Assembly: GCF_947331815.1 (NCBI RefSeq)
Contig: NZ_OX373462.1
Location: 310,001 to 374,000 of the forward strand
DNA: 64,000 nt
Reading direction: 5' to 3'
Source of the DNA: Cyanobacterium sp. uoEpiScrs1
GTDB taxonomy: Bacteria; Cyanobacteriota; Cyanobacteriia; Cyanobacteriales; Microcystaceae
In this document: one piece after another, positions 28,518-39,898 of the stretch
Numbering within the stretch: position 1 is the first letter of the stretch
How the letters are laid out: every line of letters begins with the position of its first letter
Notes under the pieces: model-generated
Databases searched by the model: none
Seen by the model: only the letters and a program-made list of their open reading frames with translations
What the model was told of the DNA's origin: nothing
Made by a program: the position numbers and the translations under genes

Positions 28518-29739
28518 ATTATAAAGATAATATAGCAAGTAATCAAAGTAAAGTAATATTTTTGAACGCATTTTCTTTCATTTATTTTAAAATGGTGAAA
28601 AGGTTTACTTAAGTAAACTATGATGTTTTAAACAAGACTAAGACTAATAGTTAAAGTCGTCTAAATTTAGTCAAATATTTTTGCATCATAACTTAAATCC
28701 TACCTATGTAAATAGTTTGTTTGCTATAATGACTCAGGTTAAGCTATTGTAGCAAACAACATATAGTAGCAATGTCAGCCTCAAATCCCTATTTTGCGAT
28801 AAAAATAGATACTTAGTTCTTGTAAAAAAACATTTTTATCTTGACAATTTTACCAAAAAATACAATTTACATCGTCTCAATTAAATAAAATTTCTTCTTG
28901 TTATAGATTAACGATTATCTACTTTCTTTTTATTCCTAATAGATAAGAACATAGTTGATAAGATCATTAATAACTTAAACCGCTTAGTAAGTTGTTAAAT
29001 CGTATTAATTTAATCTTGTTATCATACAATAATAAGGTTAATGTAGATATTTTATTAAAAATTAGAATTTTAAAAAAAGCATAACCTTATAATATTTTTT
29101 AATCTATTTACAATAAATTTTTATATTAAAAATTACCTAAATTAGACACTTAATATTACTCCAGGCAGATATAAAATACTAGTGTCAAGACTAATTTTTA
29201 TCTGATTTAAAAATAAAACTATTAAAGGTTATTGATATAATTGAGTATTCAAAATAGTTTTTGCCAAAGCCTTGTTTGCTATATGTTTTACTTCTATCTT
29301 AACATTTTTATATTTTCCTGTTTTTAAAGTTTTATTGGTAAATAACAATCTAATATTTCGATCTTAAATATAGTTATTGTTGTGTTTACTATTTGTTGAA
29401 TACGTAGTTTTTATTGTTAACATACAAGTTGTTATATAATAACATTAGCAATTATGTTGAACAAGCAGAGAGTTTTTAACAACAATAATTCTCTACTTAT
29501 TTAACCATAACAACAGATAAGATAAGTTTACCTCTCTGGAGTAACTATCATCTTTTAGTTATAAAATCATACTATGATATCCTTACCTCCTCTCAATTAA
29601 TTTCACTGTGATTTAATTTATCATCAATTGTTTATTGTCAATTTCTTCAAACTTAATCGACCCGTACCATAATCATTTAAGATAGAATCATTAAGAAACC
29701 TATAGTAACATTTCTAAATTTTTTTACCATTTCATTTCT

Positions 29740-31533
29740 ATGTCTCTTCCTATTCGTAACGTTGCTATTATCGCCCACGTCGATCACGGAAAAACTACCT
29801 TGGTTGATGCCCTTCTTAAACAGTCCGGTATATTCCGCGAAGGGGAGGAGATACCAGACTGTGTAATGGACTCCAATACCCTAGAACGGGAACGAGGAAT
29901 TACAATTCTCTCAAAAAACACTGCAGTACGCTATGAAGAAACCGTTATTAATATTGTAGATACCCCCGGTCACGCAGATTTTGGAGGAGAAGTGGAACGG
30001 GTGTTAGGAATGGTAGATGGTTGCATCCTGATTGTGGACGCCAATGAGGGACCAATGCCCCAAACTCGTTTTGTTCTTAAAAAAGCCTTAGAAAAGGGGT
30101 TACGTCCCATTGTAGTTGTTAATAAAATTGATCGTCCTCAAGCTGACCCCAATATTGCTGTAGATAAAGTTTTTGATCTGTTTGTGGAACTTGGTGCAGA
30201 TGATGATCAATGCGATTTTACAACTCTGTATGCTTCTGGTTTATCCGGTTTTGCCAAAAATAGCTTAGAAGATCAAGGGTTAGATATGAAACCACTATTT
30301 CAAGCGATTTTAAACCATATCCCCCCACCGGCCGGCGATCCCACTAAAACACTACAATTACAAGTCACTACCCTAGATTATTCCGAGTATCTAGGACGAA
30401 TCATCATTGGTCGCATTCATAATGGGGTAATTAAAGCCGGCCAACAAGCGGCTTTGATGAAAGAGGACGGTAGCATGGTTAAAGGAAAAATTAGTAAATT
30501 ACTCGGGTTTGAAGGTTTGCAACGGGTGGAACTTGAAGAATCGAGTGCTGGTAATCTAGTAGCGGTGGCTGGGTTTGCAGATGCTAACATTGGGGAGACC
30601 TTGACCTGTCCCAATGAACCTCAGCCTTTGCCTTTAATTAAAGTTGACGAACCTACTCTACAGATGACTTTTTCCGTTAACGATTCGCCTTTTGCTGGAC
30701 AGGAAGGGACTTATGTTACTTCACGACAAATCCGTGATCGCTTAATGAGAGAATTAGAAACCAATGTTGCTTTACGAGTCGAAGAAAGTGAGTCTCCCGA
30801 TAAATTTGGTGTATCTGGACGAGGAGAATTACATTTAGGTATTTTGATTGAAACCATGCGTCGGGAAGGTTATGAATTCCAAGTCTCTCAACCTCAGGTT
30901 ATCTATCGGGAGGTGAATGGCCAGCCCTGTGAACCTTTTGAATATCTGGTTTTGGATATTCCTGAACAAGCAGTTGGGTCTTGTATTGAACGCTTGGGAC
31001 AACGCAAAGGGGAAATGAAGGATATGCAAACTGGAATCAACGGACGAACTCAATTAGAGTTTGTAGTTCCAGCCCGAGGTTTAATTGGATTTCGTGGAGA
31101 TTTCATTCGTATCTCACGGGGTGAGGGAATTATGAACCATAGTTTTTTGGAATATCGTCCTATTTCTGGAGATTTAGAGACACGTTACAATGGAGTAATT
31201 ACGTCCTTTGAAGAAGGAGTTGCAACATTCTATGCCTTGAAAAATGCTGAAGATCGCGGTATCTTTTTCATAACTCCTGGAACTAAAGTATATAAAGGAA
31301 TGATCATTGGGGAAAGTAATCGTCCTCAAGATGTGGAATTGAATGTCTGCAAAACTAAGCAATTGACCAATCATCGCTCTGCGACTGGAGATGAGTTAGT
31401 CCAATTGCAAGCCCCCGAAGAAATGAGTTTAGAACGAGCTTTAGAGTATATTGGACCCGATGAATTAGTGGAAGTAACTCCTGAGTCTATTCGTTTACGG
31501 AAGATGAAAACTAAAAAATTGGCTAAGCGTTAA
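29740..31533 (+). CDS. typA: Ribosome-associated GTPase TypA/BipA
   Basis: A translational GTPase of the EF-G superfamily that assists ribosome assembly and stress adaptation. Of 597 residues, the GTPase domain has [10 protein letters not shown] (about 12-21), the RERGITI switch, [10 protein letters not shown] and NKID. Domains II, III and V follow, with BipA-specific C-terminal segments ([30 protein letters not shown]). Length and motifs are complete. No ribosome-binding site is obvious before the ATG. A strong terminator follows at 31566. Confidence 0.97.
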   Translation: MSLPIRNVAIIAHVDHGKTTLVDALLKQSGIFREGEEIPDCVMDSNTLERERGITILSKNTAVRYEETVINIVDTPGHADFGGEVERVLGMVDGCILIVDANEGPMPQTRFVLKKALEKGLRPIVVVNKIDRPQADPNIAVDKVFDLFVELGADDDQCDFTTLYASGLSGFAKNSLEDQGLDMKPLFQAILNHIPPPAGDPTKTLQLQVTTLDYSEYLGRIIIGRIHNGVIKAGQQAALMKEDGSMVKGKISKLLGFEGLQRVELEESSAGNLVAVAGFADANIGETLTCPNEPQPLPLIKVDEPTLQMTFSVNDSPFAGQEGTYVTSRQIRDRLMRELETNVALRVEESESPDKFGVSGRGELHLGILIETMRREGYEFQVSQPQVIYREVNGQPCEPFEYLVLDIPEQAVGSCIERLGQRKGEMKDMQTGINGRTQLEFVVPARGLIGFRGDFIRISRGEGIMNHSFLEYRPISGDLETRYNGVITSFEEGVATFYALKNAEDRGIFFITPGTKVYKGMIIGESNRPQDVELNVCKTKQLTNHRSATGDELVQLQAPEEMSLERALEYIGPDELVEVTPESIRLRKMKTKKLAKR

Positions 31534-31565
31534 ACTATAAACTCGTTAAATACCTAAATTCTTTT

Positions 31566-31590
31566 AGGGTGGGCAAAGCCCACCCTTTTC
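31566..31590 (+). terminator. typA Rho-independent terminator
   Basis: A 9-bp G+C-rich stem (AGGGTGGGC, loop AAA, GCCCACCCT) followed by TTTTC, 32 bases after the typA stop. This is the most classical terminator in the window. Confidence 0.9.
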
Positions 31591-32800
31591 ATCGAAAAAA
31601 TTTCAGCCTAGCATCATGCGCTTTAAGGGAAATCTTAGTTTTCTAGCCTAATTTGCACTCACTTAAAGGATAGCTTTGTATTTATGTTGTTATTAAAATC
31701 ATCAAATCCTGTAATTAAAATTAGGTAACATAATTTGGTAAATTACACTGAAATTACCAGTATAGAATTATTTATACAGGATGTTAGGCTTAGAGGAAAA
31801 TTTTAGTTCATTAGTGATTCTAGTTTTTAGATTAATCTAAATATACTTGAAATAAATTAAAGAGCAATTTATCATTTTAATAAAATTTATAAATAAGAAT
31901 TTAACAGTAAAAAATAGTATCTTAAATATTAAAAATATCCTCACTTAGTAGAATTTAAATACTCAGTAGAATTTAAATATAAATTTTGAAAGATAAACAA
32001 TTTTCTATTTTAATTGTTAACAACATGATAGTAAATTTAATTGATGAGTTAAAATATATAGATTAAAATAGTTAATCTAAAAATTAACTTAATGTTCAGT
32101 TGTAGTCAATTAAAAAGAATATACCAGAAATTTAAACAATGTCGAAAATATCATCAATATAAACAACAGACTTTTTTATCAAAAGTATTAAACTTAATTG
32201 TATCAATATAAATTAAATAAAAAGTCTAAAAATGTTTACTAACTAAGATAGATAATTATCTTTATTGTAAGTATCTAAAATATAGACGTAGGATAATAGT
32301 ATACTTAAGTAGTTTTGTCCATAGCTAAACTTGCGTTTTAGGAAAGACTTCACTTTGGTTGGTAAAAAATGTTACTGGTTGATATAAGTTTATTTCAATA
32401 GATTACGTTAAACATATATCTTCTAAAATCTAATAAGCTATTTTGAGTAGAAAAAGCTAACTTTGACTAATTTTGTTTTATTGGCAAAATAGAATATAGG
32501 ATGGTATCATTTTAAAATTTTTATAAAATACTTAAATGTTAAGCACTTATCTCATTTATATACAACTTCAAGCTACTATTTCTTTTTTTTTGAATTGGTA
32601 TTTATTAGTCTTTAGCTATTCATGTCATGAAATCAAATTCTTGATTACGGAATGAATCATTAAATATCCATGATAAACCATCAAAGTTTAAATATTTGAA
32701 TAATTTCTCTATTTTATTATTGTTTTAATTTCTATTTTTAGTAAGGATTAAATATTCTAAGACACGCCATTTTAAGTTCACTTATTAATGTGTAACTCTT

Positions 32801-32853
32801 ATATCTAAAACAAGGTCAATATCTTAATAAGATATTGACCTTGTTTTAGATAT
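32801..32853. repeat. 26-bp perfect hairpin
   Basis: The longest perfect inverted repeat seen: arms 32801-32826 and 32828-32853, one base between, with core AAAACAAGGTCAATATC. It lies 77 bases past the stop of the minus-strand secreted peptide gene, so it may end that transcript, although no T-run follows on that strand. Confidence 0.85.
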
Positions 32854-32930
32854 TCTAGGAAAAAGCCAGAAATTTGCCCAGTTTTTTGATGAATATTCTT
32901 GAATGAATACTTCAGAATTTGCTATATTCC

Positions 32931-33089
32931 TTAGCATTCGTCATCTTTATCTCCTCCACAATCATTGTTAGTAATTGTATTTCCAGGCATAATATGAGGG
33001 GTAGCGACTGCTATGGTTTCTATGCTGATAATGGTTAGTAAGACGATAACAGTTCCTAAGGCTAATTGATATTTGATAGGTTTCATCAT
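32931..33089 (-). CDS. Small secreted acidic peptide
   Basis: A 52-residue frame with ATG at 33089 (a second ATG directly follows) and an AGGA ribosome-binding site nine bases upstream. The N-terminus is a clear signal peptide (basic MMKPIKYQ, then hydrophobic LALGTVIVLLTIISIETIAV with a likely cut after AVA). The mature remainder is short and ends NNDCGGDKDDEC: acidic, with two cysteines that could bind a cation or pair. No family is recognised. Preservation in DNA that is otherwise decaying supports a real gene. Confidence 0.6.
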   Translation of the reverse strand: MMKPIKYQLALGTVIVLLTIISIETIAVATPHIMPGNTITNNDCGGDKDDEC

Positions 33090-33331
33090 TAATTTTTTCC
33101 TGCTCATTCACTCCAATTTAGTTAGTTTTGAGTATTTTTAATCCTCCACTTTTAAGATAAAACGTCTCACATCGAATGTCAGTCCCACAATCGAATTTTA
33201 AGGCTGGGTAACATGGAAGTAAAGCGAAAATAGTAGAATCGATGATAGACGCGTATTAGAAACCGTACTTGATACTGACGGCCATTGTTGCCAGTATAAA
33301 TACTAGATTTAATGTTCTTAAGGCAATTGCC

Positions 33332-34702
33332 ATGAAACCAAAAGGCTGGGATCAATTCCTCAAAGAAGTAGCCATCAATCAAAATTTAAAAGGAAGACTT
33401 CGAGAAATCTTTTTAGTTCGGTTTGCTTATGAAAATTGGCGTAAACCGGATACAGAAGTTTGGGGATTAGCCGAAGCAGCCAGTCATGAGACATATAAAA
33501 AACAAATGACCGAGCTCTACAGTTGTTTTGCCAATGATCAACCCAATGGTTGCCCTGAATTAGATCCCCACAGTAAAGGTCCTGGAAAATTCCAAGTTTT
33601 ACGAGAATGGCTCAAGGACATTAAATATCCTGATTGGAAGCAAGTATCAGCAAGTCCAAGGTTTTTGAGTCTTCCTATCACTGATCTCCAAACGCACATA
33701 AAAGTTGAATCTCCCATTTATATTCAACGTCCCCCGGTTGAAGTAGATAGTTGTCAAGAAATTCTAAAACCTGGTGCGTTAATCAGGATCAAAGCGCCTG
33801 AAAAAATGGGAAAAACATCTCTTCTTAAGACTATTCTCGTCTATGCTGAAGCTTTTAACTGTCGCAAAATATACCTTAATCTACGTGGTGCAGAAGGGGC
33901 AATGTTTACTACTCTAGATAAATTTCTTCGCTGGTTTTGTGCTAACATTAGCCGAGAGTTAGGTATTCAACCTAAACTTGATGATTATTGGAATGAGGAA
34001 TTATTTGGCAGTTTAGTAAGTTGTAAAACTTATTTTCAAAGTTATCTATTGGAACAAATTAATCGCCCTATAGCGTTGGGCTTAGACGATCTTGATCATA
34101 TATTTGAATATCCCAATATTGCTAAAGATTTTTTACCGATGCTTCGCTATTGGCATGAAGAAGCAAATAATTTAGAAATATGGCAAAATCTTCGCTTAGT
34201 GATTGCTAATTCTACCGAGGTTTATATTAAACTTGATGCTAATCAATCTCCTTTCAATGTAGGAAGACAGATCAAGTTGCCTGGGTTTGGACTGGAACAG
34301 GTATTAACCTTGGCTAAATATTACGGATTTAGTTGGTCAGAAGATAAAAAAGAACAGAAGTTTGCCCAACATTTAATTGAAATGGTAGGAGGACACCCTT
34401 ATTTAATTCGTCTTGCTTTTGATGCCCTTACTTATAAGAATATTTCTAGAAGTAAACTTTTAGAAGAAGCTTCGACCCAAGGAGGAATTTATGGTTCACA
34501 TTTACGCCGTCATTGGAATAATTTGCAATTCTCTCCTGAGTTGGCTGGGGCAATGAAACAAGTGGTTAAAACTGAAATAGGAATACAGTTAGAACCATCT
34601 ATAGCCTATAAATTAGAGAGCATGGGGTTAATTAATCTAGTAGGAGATCAAGCCCAGCCCAGCTGTAAGCTATATCATGACTATTTTTTAGATAATCTTT
34701 AA
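33332..34702 (+). CDS. STAND-type ATPase (AAA_35-like)
   Basis: A 456-residue NTPase. The N-terminal 110 residues are a cyanobacterial module of unknown function (KGWDQFLKEVAINQNLKGRL...). Then comes the 'IYIQRPPVE' entry to an AAA-like domain, with Walker A MGKTS around 158-163 and Walker B IALGLDDLDHIF around 247-258. Beyond it are GGHPYLIRLAFDAL and a helical winged-helix-like end (LRRHWNNL). In cyanobacteria such proteins often carry extra repeats or effector domains and are implicated in signalling; no repeats remain here. I start at the ATG at 33332, since the upstream TTG at 33269 adds non-conserved residues. Confidence 0.82.
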   Translation: MKPKGWDQFLKEVAINQNLKGRLREIFLVRFAYENWRKPDTEVWGLAEAASHETYKKQMTELYSCFANDQPNGCPELDPHSKGPGKFQVLREWLKDIKYPDWKQVSASPRFLSLPITDLQTHIKVESPIYIQRPPVEVDSCQEILKPGALIRIKAPEKMGKTSLLKTILVYAEAFNCRKIYLNLRGAEGAMFTTLDKFLRWFCANISRELGIQPKLDDYWNEELFGSLVSCKTYFQSYLLEQINRPIALGLDDLDHIFEYPNIAKDFLPMLRYWHEEANNLEIWQNLRLVIANSTEVYIKLDANQSPFNVGRQIKLPGFGLEQVLTLAKYYGFSWSEDKKEQKFAQHLIEMVGGHPYLIRLAFDALTYKNISRSKLLEEASTQGGIYGSHLRRHWNNLQFSPELAGAMKQVVKTEIGIQLEPSIAYKLESMGLINLVGDQAQPSCKLYHDYFLDNL

Positions 34703-34834
34703 GTTTTGATTTGATTGAAAAACATTAGTTAATTTCGCTGTCTTTTCTAATATTTATTGCAAATAAAAATCTAGATCCATAACAGTTATACTATACTTTT
34801 TTTTAAAAAAGTAATTAACTTGTAATATAAACTA

Positions 34835-35920
34835 CTAAATTATAATTAGCATGCCATCTCCAAAAGAATAAAAACGGTAACGTTGTTCAATTGCTTCTTT
34901 ATATAAGTCCATTAATCTCTCCCGTCCTACTAAAGCACTAACTAACATCAATAAACTGGACTTTGGTAGGTGAAAATTCGTAATCATTCCATCTATCACC
35001 TGCCAGGAATACCCTGGATAAATAAATAGATTAGTTTTTCCTTGAAATGGTCCTAATCCTTGTTCACCTTGGGTTAGAGCTATTTGTGCAGCCCCTTCTA
35101 GAGAACGAACCACTGTTGTTCCTACTGCAATCACCCGTCCCCCATTCTTTTTTGTCTGAGCAATCATTTCCACAGTGGTTTTGGGAACCTCTACCCATTC
35201 CGGATGCATATCATGTTGGGTAATGTCTTCCGCCTCCACAGGACGAAATGTCCCTACTCCCACATGAAGGGTAACATAGGCTTGAGCAATTTCTTTGTCA
35301 GTCAAGCTTTGTAGCAACTCTGGGGTAAAGTGTAATCCTGCTGTGGGAGCCGCTACTGCTCCAGGTTTTTGAGCATAAACTGTCTGATAAAGATCGCAGT
35401 TACCTTCAAAATGGTTGATATAAGGCGGCAGAGGAATATTACCCAGATGTTTAATTGCTTGCCAAAATAAATCCGGTGAAGAACTTTCAAATTGTAACAA
35501 TCTTCCCCCTGTTGTTGAATCAACTTTAAGTACTCTAGCTTTTAAATAAATGGGACTTTTTCTATTCCTCCCTGGAAAGTCGGGAAACCAAATTTCTGAA
35601 CCAACTTTAACCCGTTTTCCAGGTTTAACCAAAGCTAACCAATACAAAGGGGCTTTTTCCTCTAATAACAGAATTTCAACAGGTGCGCCGGTCGATTTAT
35701 GTCCGTAAAGTCTAGCATGAATTACACGAGTATTATTAAGTACCAATAAGTCTCCTGGCAATAACCATCGGGGTAATTCCCGGAACACACTATGAACCTG
35801 AGACGTCAAACAGTTAACTACCAGTAGTCGAGAACTATCTCTAGGGTTAACAGGTGTTTGGGCAATCAACTCAGGTGGTAATTGGTAATCGTAACTCGAT
35901 AACAAACAGTCATCAGTCAT
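34835..35920 (-). CDS. queA: SAM:tRNA ribosyltransferase-isomerase
   Basis: QueA transfers and isomerises the ribosyl group of SAM onto 7-aminomethyl-7-deazaguanine in tRNA, making epoxyqueuosine. The 361 residues have the family blocks YQLPPELIAQTPVNPRDSSR, LPGDLLVLNNTRVIHARL, PTAGLHFTPELL, VTLHVGVGTFRPV and MITNFHLPKSSLLML. Complete length. It is monocistronic, with a short A/T hairpin about 20-40 bases after the stop. Confidence 0.96.
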   Translation of the reverse strand: MTDDCLLSSYDYQLPPELIAQTPVNPRDSSRLLVVNCLTSQVHSVFRELPRWLLPGDLLVLNNTRVIHARLYGHKSTGAPVEILLLEEKAPLYWLALVKPGKRVKVGSEIWFPDFPGRNRKSPIYLKARVLKVDSTTGGRLLQFESSSPDLFWQAIKHLGNIPLPPYINHFEGNCDLYQTVYAQKPGAVAAPTAGLHFTPELLQSLTDKEIAQAYVTLHVGVGTFRPVEAEDITQHDMHPEWVEVPKTTVEMIAQTKKNGGRVIAVGTTVVRSLEGAAQIALTQGEQGLGPFQGKTNLFIYPGYSWQVIDGMITNFHLPKSSLLMLVSALVGRERLMDLYKEAIEQRYRFYSFGDGMLIII

Positions 35921-36068
35921 GGGAAAAACAAAAATTTGGAGAAATTGGGTAGTTTCCCCTATTGTAAAACGTATAGAATGGGGAAGAGTCCCCTATGAAA
36001 GTTGATTAAATTATTGTCACCCTAGAAGACATAGAATAATTGATACGCAGATAAATTAGGGAAAAACA

Positions 36069-36458
36069 ATGGACTATATTTATTTTCTTGGTAATGCAAG
36101 CTTAACCTTACGGGCTATCGAATATTTACGATCAAATAATAACTGGCCATCTTGTTCAATGACAGTTGTTCATCAAATTAATGGTTGGATTGTTAGGGTC
36201 AAGTTTAAACAGGCTTTAACTCCTTACCAGCACGAGAACTTTAAGGCGTTTATGAATGAGATTGGTATCCCCTACGAACTGGAAATCCGTCTTCAAATGG
36301 TTTTCTGGAGCCTGGAAACTGGACAATCTCCTATAGATGTTATGCGTCGTTATCAAGTGGCTATTGTTTCTCATGGATCGCCCGATATTAATGACATTGA
36401 GGCATTTCGACAACAGTTCACCAAAGGGCTAGGATATTGTCCGGAAACTCTGGCTTAA
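36069..36458 (+). CDS. Conserved cyanobacterial hypothetical protein
   Basis: A 129-residue soluble protein with mixed alpha/beta pattern: MDYIYFLGNASLTLRAIEYL, WIVRVKFKQALTPYQ, and a helix-rich C-terminal half (SPIDVMRRYQVAIVSHG). It lacks membrane segments and cysteine motifs. I believe it belongs to a cyanobacterium-specific family but cannot name a function. An AGGGA site precedes the ATG. No operon partner. Confidence 0.75.
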   Translation: MDYIYFLGNASLTLRAIEYLRSNNNWPSCSMTVVHQINGWIVRVKFKQALTPYQHENFKAFMNEIGIPYELEIRLQMVFWSLETGQSPIDVMRRYQVAIVSHGSPDINDIEAFRQQFTKGLGYCPETLA

Positions 36459-36922
36459 TTGGTCATAAAATATAGTTTCTATATTTTATGACGATAGTTT
36501 TTTACTTAGAAAATCAAGTAAACTAAGCAATCAGTCTAAGAAAATTATTTATGGCTTTTAAGCCAAAGTCCAGTTAGACCAACCGGCAGCGTGCACAACA
36601 AATATAAATAGACTGGAAAAAAGGAGATAGAAAAATGAGTCTAGGAAAGCAACACATAACTCTTCTATTTGAGGTTTCGATATGGAAAAACCGCAGAGAT
36701 CACAAGGAAAACATTTGAAACAAAAGTAAGACCATCAAACTCAAAAGCTCATTGATTTTGGGTAGATTCAGTTTTGTTAAAGCAAAATCTAAACTGTAAG
36801 GCATAGAAGTTACTTCTGTCTTACGGCATACGAAAATATTAAAACCATTCCTATCAATTAGGAACAAAAGGAGTCACGACACGGTATACTCCACCCAGGG
36901 ACATTGATTAACTAGGAAAGTA
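36459..36922. other. Intergenic region with possible small RNA or ORF
   Basis: Upstream of glmU. It contains an AAGGAG followed by an ATG at 36635 opening a 27-codon frame (MSLGKQHITLLFEV...), and a bulged hairpin around 36798-36830 (GTAAG...CTTAC with AGAAG/CTTCT inside). It is less A+T-rich than other gaps. Either a fragmented gene or a small structured RNA; I cannot decide. Confidence 0.35.
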
Positions 36923-38287
36923 ATGGTAGCCGTAGCAATTCTCGCAGCAGGACGTGGAACACGGATGAAGTCGGACCTTCCTAAGGTGCTTCATCAGGTG
37001 GGGGGGCGTTCATTAGTGGAACGGGTCCTCGAAAGTTGTTACCTGCTCAATCCATCTCGAAAACTTGTCATTGTAGGTTATGAAGCTCAACGAGTCCAAA
37101 GGTCATTGCATCAGGTGAACTCCTTAGAATTTGTTGAACAAAAGGAACAATTGGGTACGGGCCATGCTATTCAACAATTATTACCCTCTTTGAAAGATTT
37201 TGCCGGAGATTTATTAGTCCTAAATGGAGATGTGCCTCTACTGAGGCCTGAAACATTAGAAAATTTACTGAGAAGCCATCAAGTTTATCGTAATGCTGCT
37301 ACATTACTCACAGCTCATTTACCTAATCCAAGAGGATACGGACGGGTATTTTGTGACGATAATGATTTAGTAAGACAAATTGTAGAAGATCGTGACTGTA
37401 ATGCCGCTCAAAAACAAAACCATCGTATTAATGGAGGTATTTATTGTTTTAATTGGCCACAATTAGCCGCAGTGCTGCCGAAACTCTCTTCTAATAATGA
37501 CCAAGGGGAATATTATTTAACAGATGTAGTTAAACATTTATCTCCTGTCATGGCAGTAGATGTAAAAGATTATTTTGAAATTAGTGGTATTAATGATCGT
37601 AAACAATTGGCTATAGCCAATGATATCCTTCAAAATCGGATTAAGGATTATTGGATGGTTAAAGGAGTAACGATGGTTGATCCTGATAGCATCACTATTG
37701 AAGATACTGTTGAATTACAACCTGATGTTGTGATCGAACCCCAGAGTCATCTAAGAGGAAATACTGTTATTGGAAAAGGGAGTGTTATAGGGCCAGGAAC
37801 CCTAATTGAAAATAGTAAAATTGCTGAAAACGTTACAATACGCTACTCAGTTGTTATTGATAGTAAAGTAGCTAGTGGATGTCGTGTTGGACCCTATACT
37901 CATTTGCGTGGTCAAACACAGGTGGGGAATTCCTCTCGTATTGGTAATTTTGTGGAAATTAAAAATTCAATCGTCGGAAAAAAAACCAATGTAGCTCATC
38001 TTTCCTATTTAGGGGATGCAAAATTAGGAGAACAGGTTAATATAGGGGCTGGAACCATTACAGCTAACTATGATGGGGTACAAAAACACCCAACTATTAT
38101 TGGTAGTGGAACAAAAACCGGAGCGAATAGTGTATTTGTAGCTCCAGTTACGTTAGGGGAAAATGTTACTGTAGCAGCTGGGTCTGTTGTAACTAACGAC
38201 GTACCAAATCAAGCGTTAGTTATTGCTCGGGAACGACAGCGAATTATTAAGGATTGGAAAATGAATATTAAGAAGAAAAATCAGTAA
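36923..38287 (+). CDS. glmU: Bifunctional UDP-GlcNAc synthase GlmU
   Basis: Makes UDP-N-acetylglucosamine for peptidoglycan. The 454 residues comprise an N-terminal uridyltransferase domain ([19 protein letters not shown] at about 5-23, [16 protein letters not shown]) and a C-terminal left-handed beta-helix acetyltransferase domain (hexapeptide repeats from about 250, ending [11 protein letters not shown] and [12 protein letters not shown]). Length and active-site blocks are standard. Single gene, plus strand. Confidence 0.97.
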   Translation: MVAVAILAAGRGTRMKSDLPKVLHQVGGRSLVERVLESCYLLNPSRKLVIVGYEAQRVQRSLHQVNSLEFVEQKEQLGTGHAIQQLLPSLKDFAGDLLVLNGDVPLLRPETLENLLRSHQVYRNAATLLTAHLPNPRGYGRVFCDDNDLVRQIVEDRDCNAAQKQNHRINGGIYCFNWPQLAAVLPKLSSNNDQGEYYLTDVVKHLSPVMAVDVKDYFEISGINDRKQLAIANDILQNRIKDYWMVKGVTMVDPDSITIEDTVELQPDVVIEPQSHLRGNTVIGKGSVIGPGTLIENSKIAENVTIRYSVVIDSKVASGCRVGPYTHLRGQTQVGNSSRIGNFVEIKNSIVGKKTNVAHLSYLGDAKLGEQVNIGAGTITANYDGVQKHPTIIGSGTKTGANSVFVAPVTLGENVTVAAGSVVTNDVPNQALVIARERQRIIKDWKMNIKKKNQ

Positions 38288-38797
38288 TTAATTATCGTCA
38301 TTGACATAAAATTGTTTAGGTTAGAAATTTTACTTTTTTTTTATAAGTAGTTGTAAGTAAATGAACAATGCTATGTCAATAATTTTCTTAAAAATAGTTG
38401 GTTAATATAAATTTGACAGTTAATTGGTCCCGATTAAATTATATCTCGTATTTTTCGTTTAATTTTAAAAAAGAAATCCCTTCACATCAAAAAAAAATCA
38501 ATCCAGAGCGTGACTAGATAGCCTCTATTATTGCCATCGTAAGTTTGTATTTTTATTTTAACAACTACTAGCTATTTTATCTTCTTTTCTTCTTTAATGT
38601 CCGTACTTAATTATGTCTAATATTAAAGAATCAGTAGGTGACATAAAGATATATACATTCTCATATTTAATTTTTAAATTCAGTTAAATTTATTTAATAG
38701 TTAATATTTATTATTTATTATTAATTTAGTTTTAATTGTTAACAGAATAATTATTTATTTATAATATTGGGTATTAAATTTTATATTCTATAAAAAA
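38288..38797. other. Intergenic region
   Basis: A+T-rich DNA between glmU and the amine oxidase gene. I see neither a coherent reading frame nor a long repeat; a run of T residues follows the glmU end at about 38334. Confidence 0.45.
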
Positions 38798-39898
38798 ATG
38801 ATTCGCATAGCTATTATTGGAGCAGGTGTTATTGGAGCAACGATCGCTTATGAATTAAGTTTAATTAAAGGGTTAAAAATTACCTTGATTGATAAAGAAG
38901 TGTCTACTATGGGTTCTACCAGGGCAGCATTGGGAGTCGCAATGGGGATTCTCAGCACAAAAATGAAGGGAAGGGGCTGGAAACTCCGTCACACTAGTTT
39001 ACAACGATACAAAACCCTAATTCCTGAATTGGAAACCCTTACCAAGCAAAGTATTCCTATTAATCATCAAGGAATTTTGATGTTAAAATTTACAGAAAAA
39101 CAGATAAGACAGTGGAAAGAACTAATAACAATTCGCAAGTCTCAAGGCTATAATTTAGAAATTTGGGACAAAGAAACTTTGCATAAAAAGTGTCCTCAAA
39201 TTGAAAATAATACGATTATTGGAGCAGTTTATTCTCCTCAAGATTTACAACTCAATCCCTTAAAATTAACCCAAGCTTTAGTTAAAGGAGCTTCTATAAA
39301 TGGAGTTAGTTGTAAATTTGGAGTTAAAGTTAAAAACATTATTTCTAATACTTTAAATAATTCAAATATCCGCAAATGTTATGAAATTGAAACCACACAA
39401 GGAAAATTAGAAGTCGATGGACTAGTTATAGCTGCTGGGCTGGGCTCAAATTCTTTAACTATTACGTCTAGTCGACCATTAGACATTCGACCAGTTTTAG
39501 GTCAAGCATTACAAGTAAAATTGGATAAACTACCAGAAAATCAAAACTTTCAACCGGTCATTAACGGAAATGATGTTAATATTGTTCCATTAGGAAATAG
39601 AGAATATTGGATCGGTGCAACAGTAGAGTTCCCCAAGAGAACAGAAGAGATTATTTTAGAATCAGAATTATTGGAAAACATGAAACAACAAGCGCTAAGT
39701 TTTTGTCCTTTTTTACAAAATGCTAAGGTAATAAAAACTTGGTATGGAGAACGTCCTCGTCCCGAAGGTGAACCAGCTCCAATTATTCGAAAATTACCTG
39801 GTTATGATAATGTCTTAGTAGCTACGGGACATTACCGTAATGGGATTTTGTTAGCCCCGGCAACTGCACTAGCTATTCGAGAATATTGGTTCAGCTGA
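38798..39898 (+). CDS. FAD-dependent amine/D-amino acid oxidase (ThiO-like)
   Basis: A 366-residue DAO-family flavoenzyme. The dinucleotide fold IIGAGVIGATIAYELS is at residues 6-21, followed by LIDKE with the acidic ribose ligand. A second nucleotide contact is VDGLVIAAGLGSN. The C-terminal block WYGERPRPEGEPAPIIRKLP and VATGHYRNGILLAPAT is typical of glycine oxidase ThiO, which supplies dehydroglycine for thiamine thiazole synthesis. ThiO is therefore the likely role, but other members oxidise different amines. Intact; no thi neighbours. Confidence 0.85.
   Translation: MIRIAIIGAGVIGATIAYELSLIKGLKITLIDKEVSTMGSTRAALGVAMGILSTKMKGRGWKLRHTSLQRYKTLIPELETLTKQSIPINHQGILMLKFTEKQIRQWKELITIRKSQGYNLEIWDKETLHKKCPQIENNTIIGAVYSPQDLQLNPLKLTQALVKGASINGVSCKFGVKVKNIISNTLNNSNIRKCYEIETTQGKLEVDGLVIAAGLGSNSLTITSSRPLDIRPVLGQALQVKLDKLPENQNFQPVINGNDVNIVPLGNREYWIGATVEFPKRTEEIILESELLENMKQQALSFCPFLQNAKVIKTWYGERPRPEGEPAPIIRKLPGYDNVLVATGHYRNGILLAPATALAIREYWFS

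Larger units (their letters stand above)
28164..29739. other. 1.6-kb divergent gene desert
   Basis: Between the CYTH gene (minus) and typA (plus). Contains two perfect hairpins (28317-28350 and 28471-28517). No gene remnant is recognised, and the DNA is extremely A+T-rich. Confidence 0.55.
31534..32930. other. 1.4-kb gene desert
   Basis: After the typA terminator the region carries no recognisable frame on either strand. It ends with the 26-bp hairpin at 32801-32853, next to the small secreted-peptide gene. Confidence 0.55.

Noticed and set aside
36459..36922. 6S RNA or SRP RNA upstream of glmU
   Set aside because: A hairpin and a small frame are present, but none of the conserved SRP or 6S sequence features could be found, so no RNA family is claimed.
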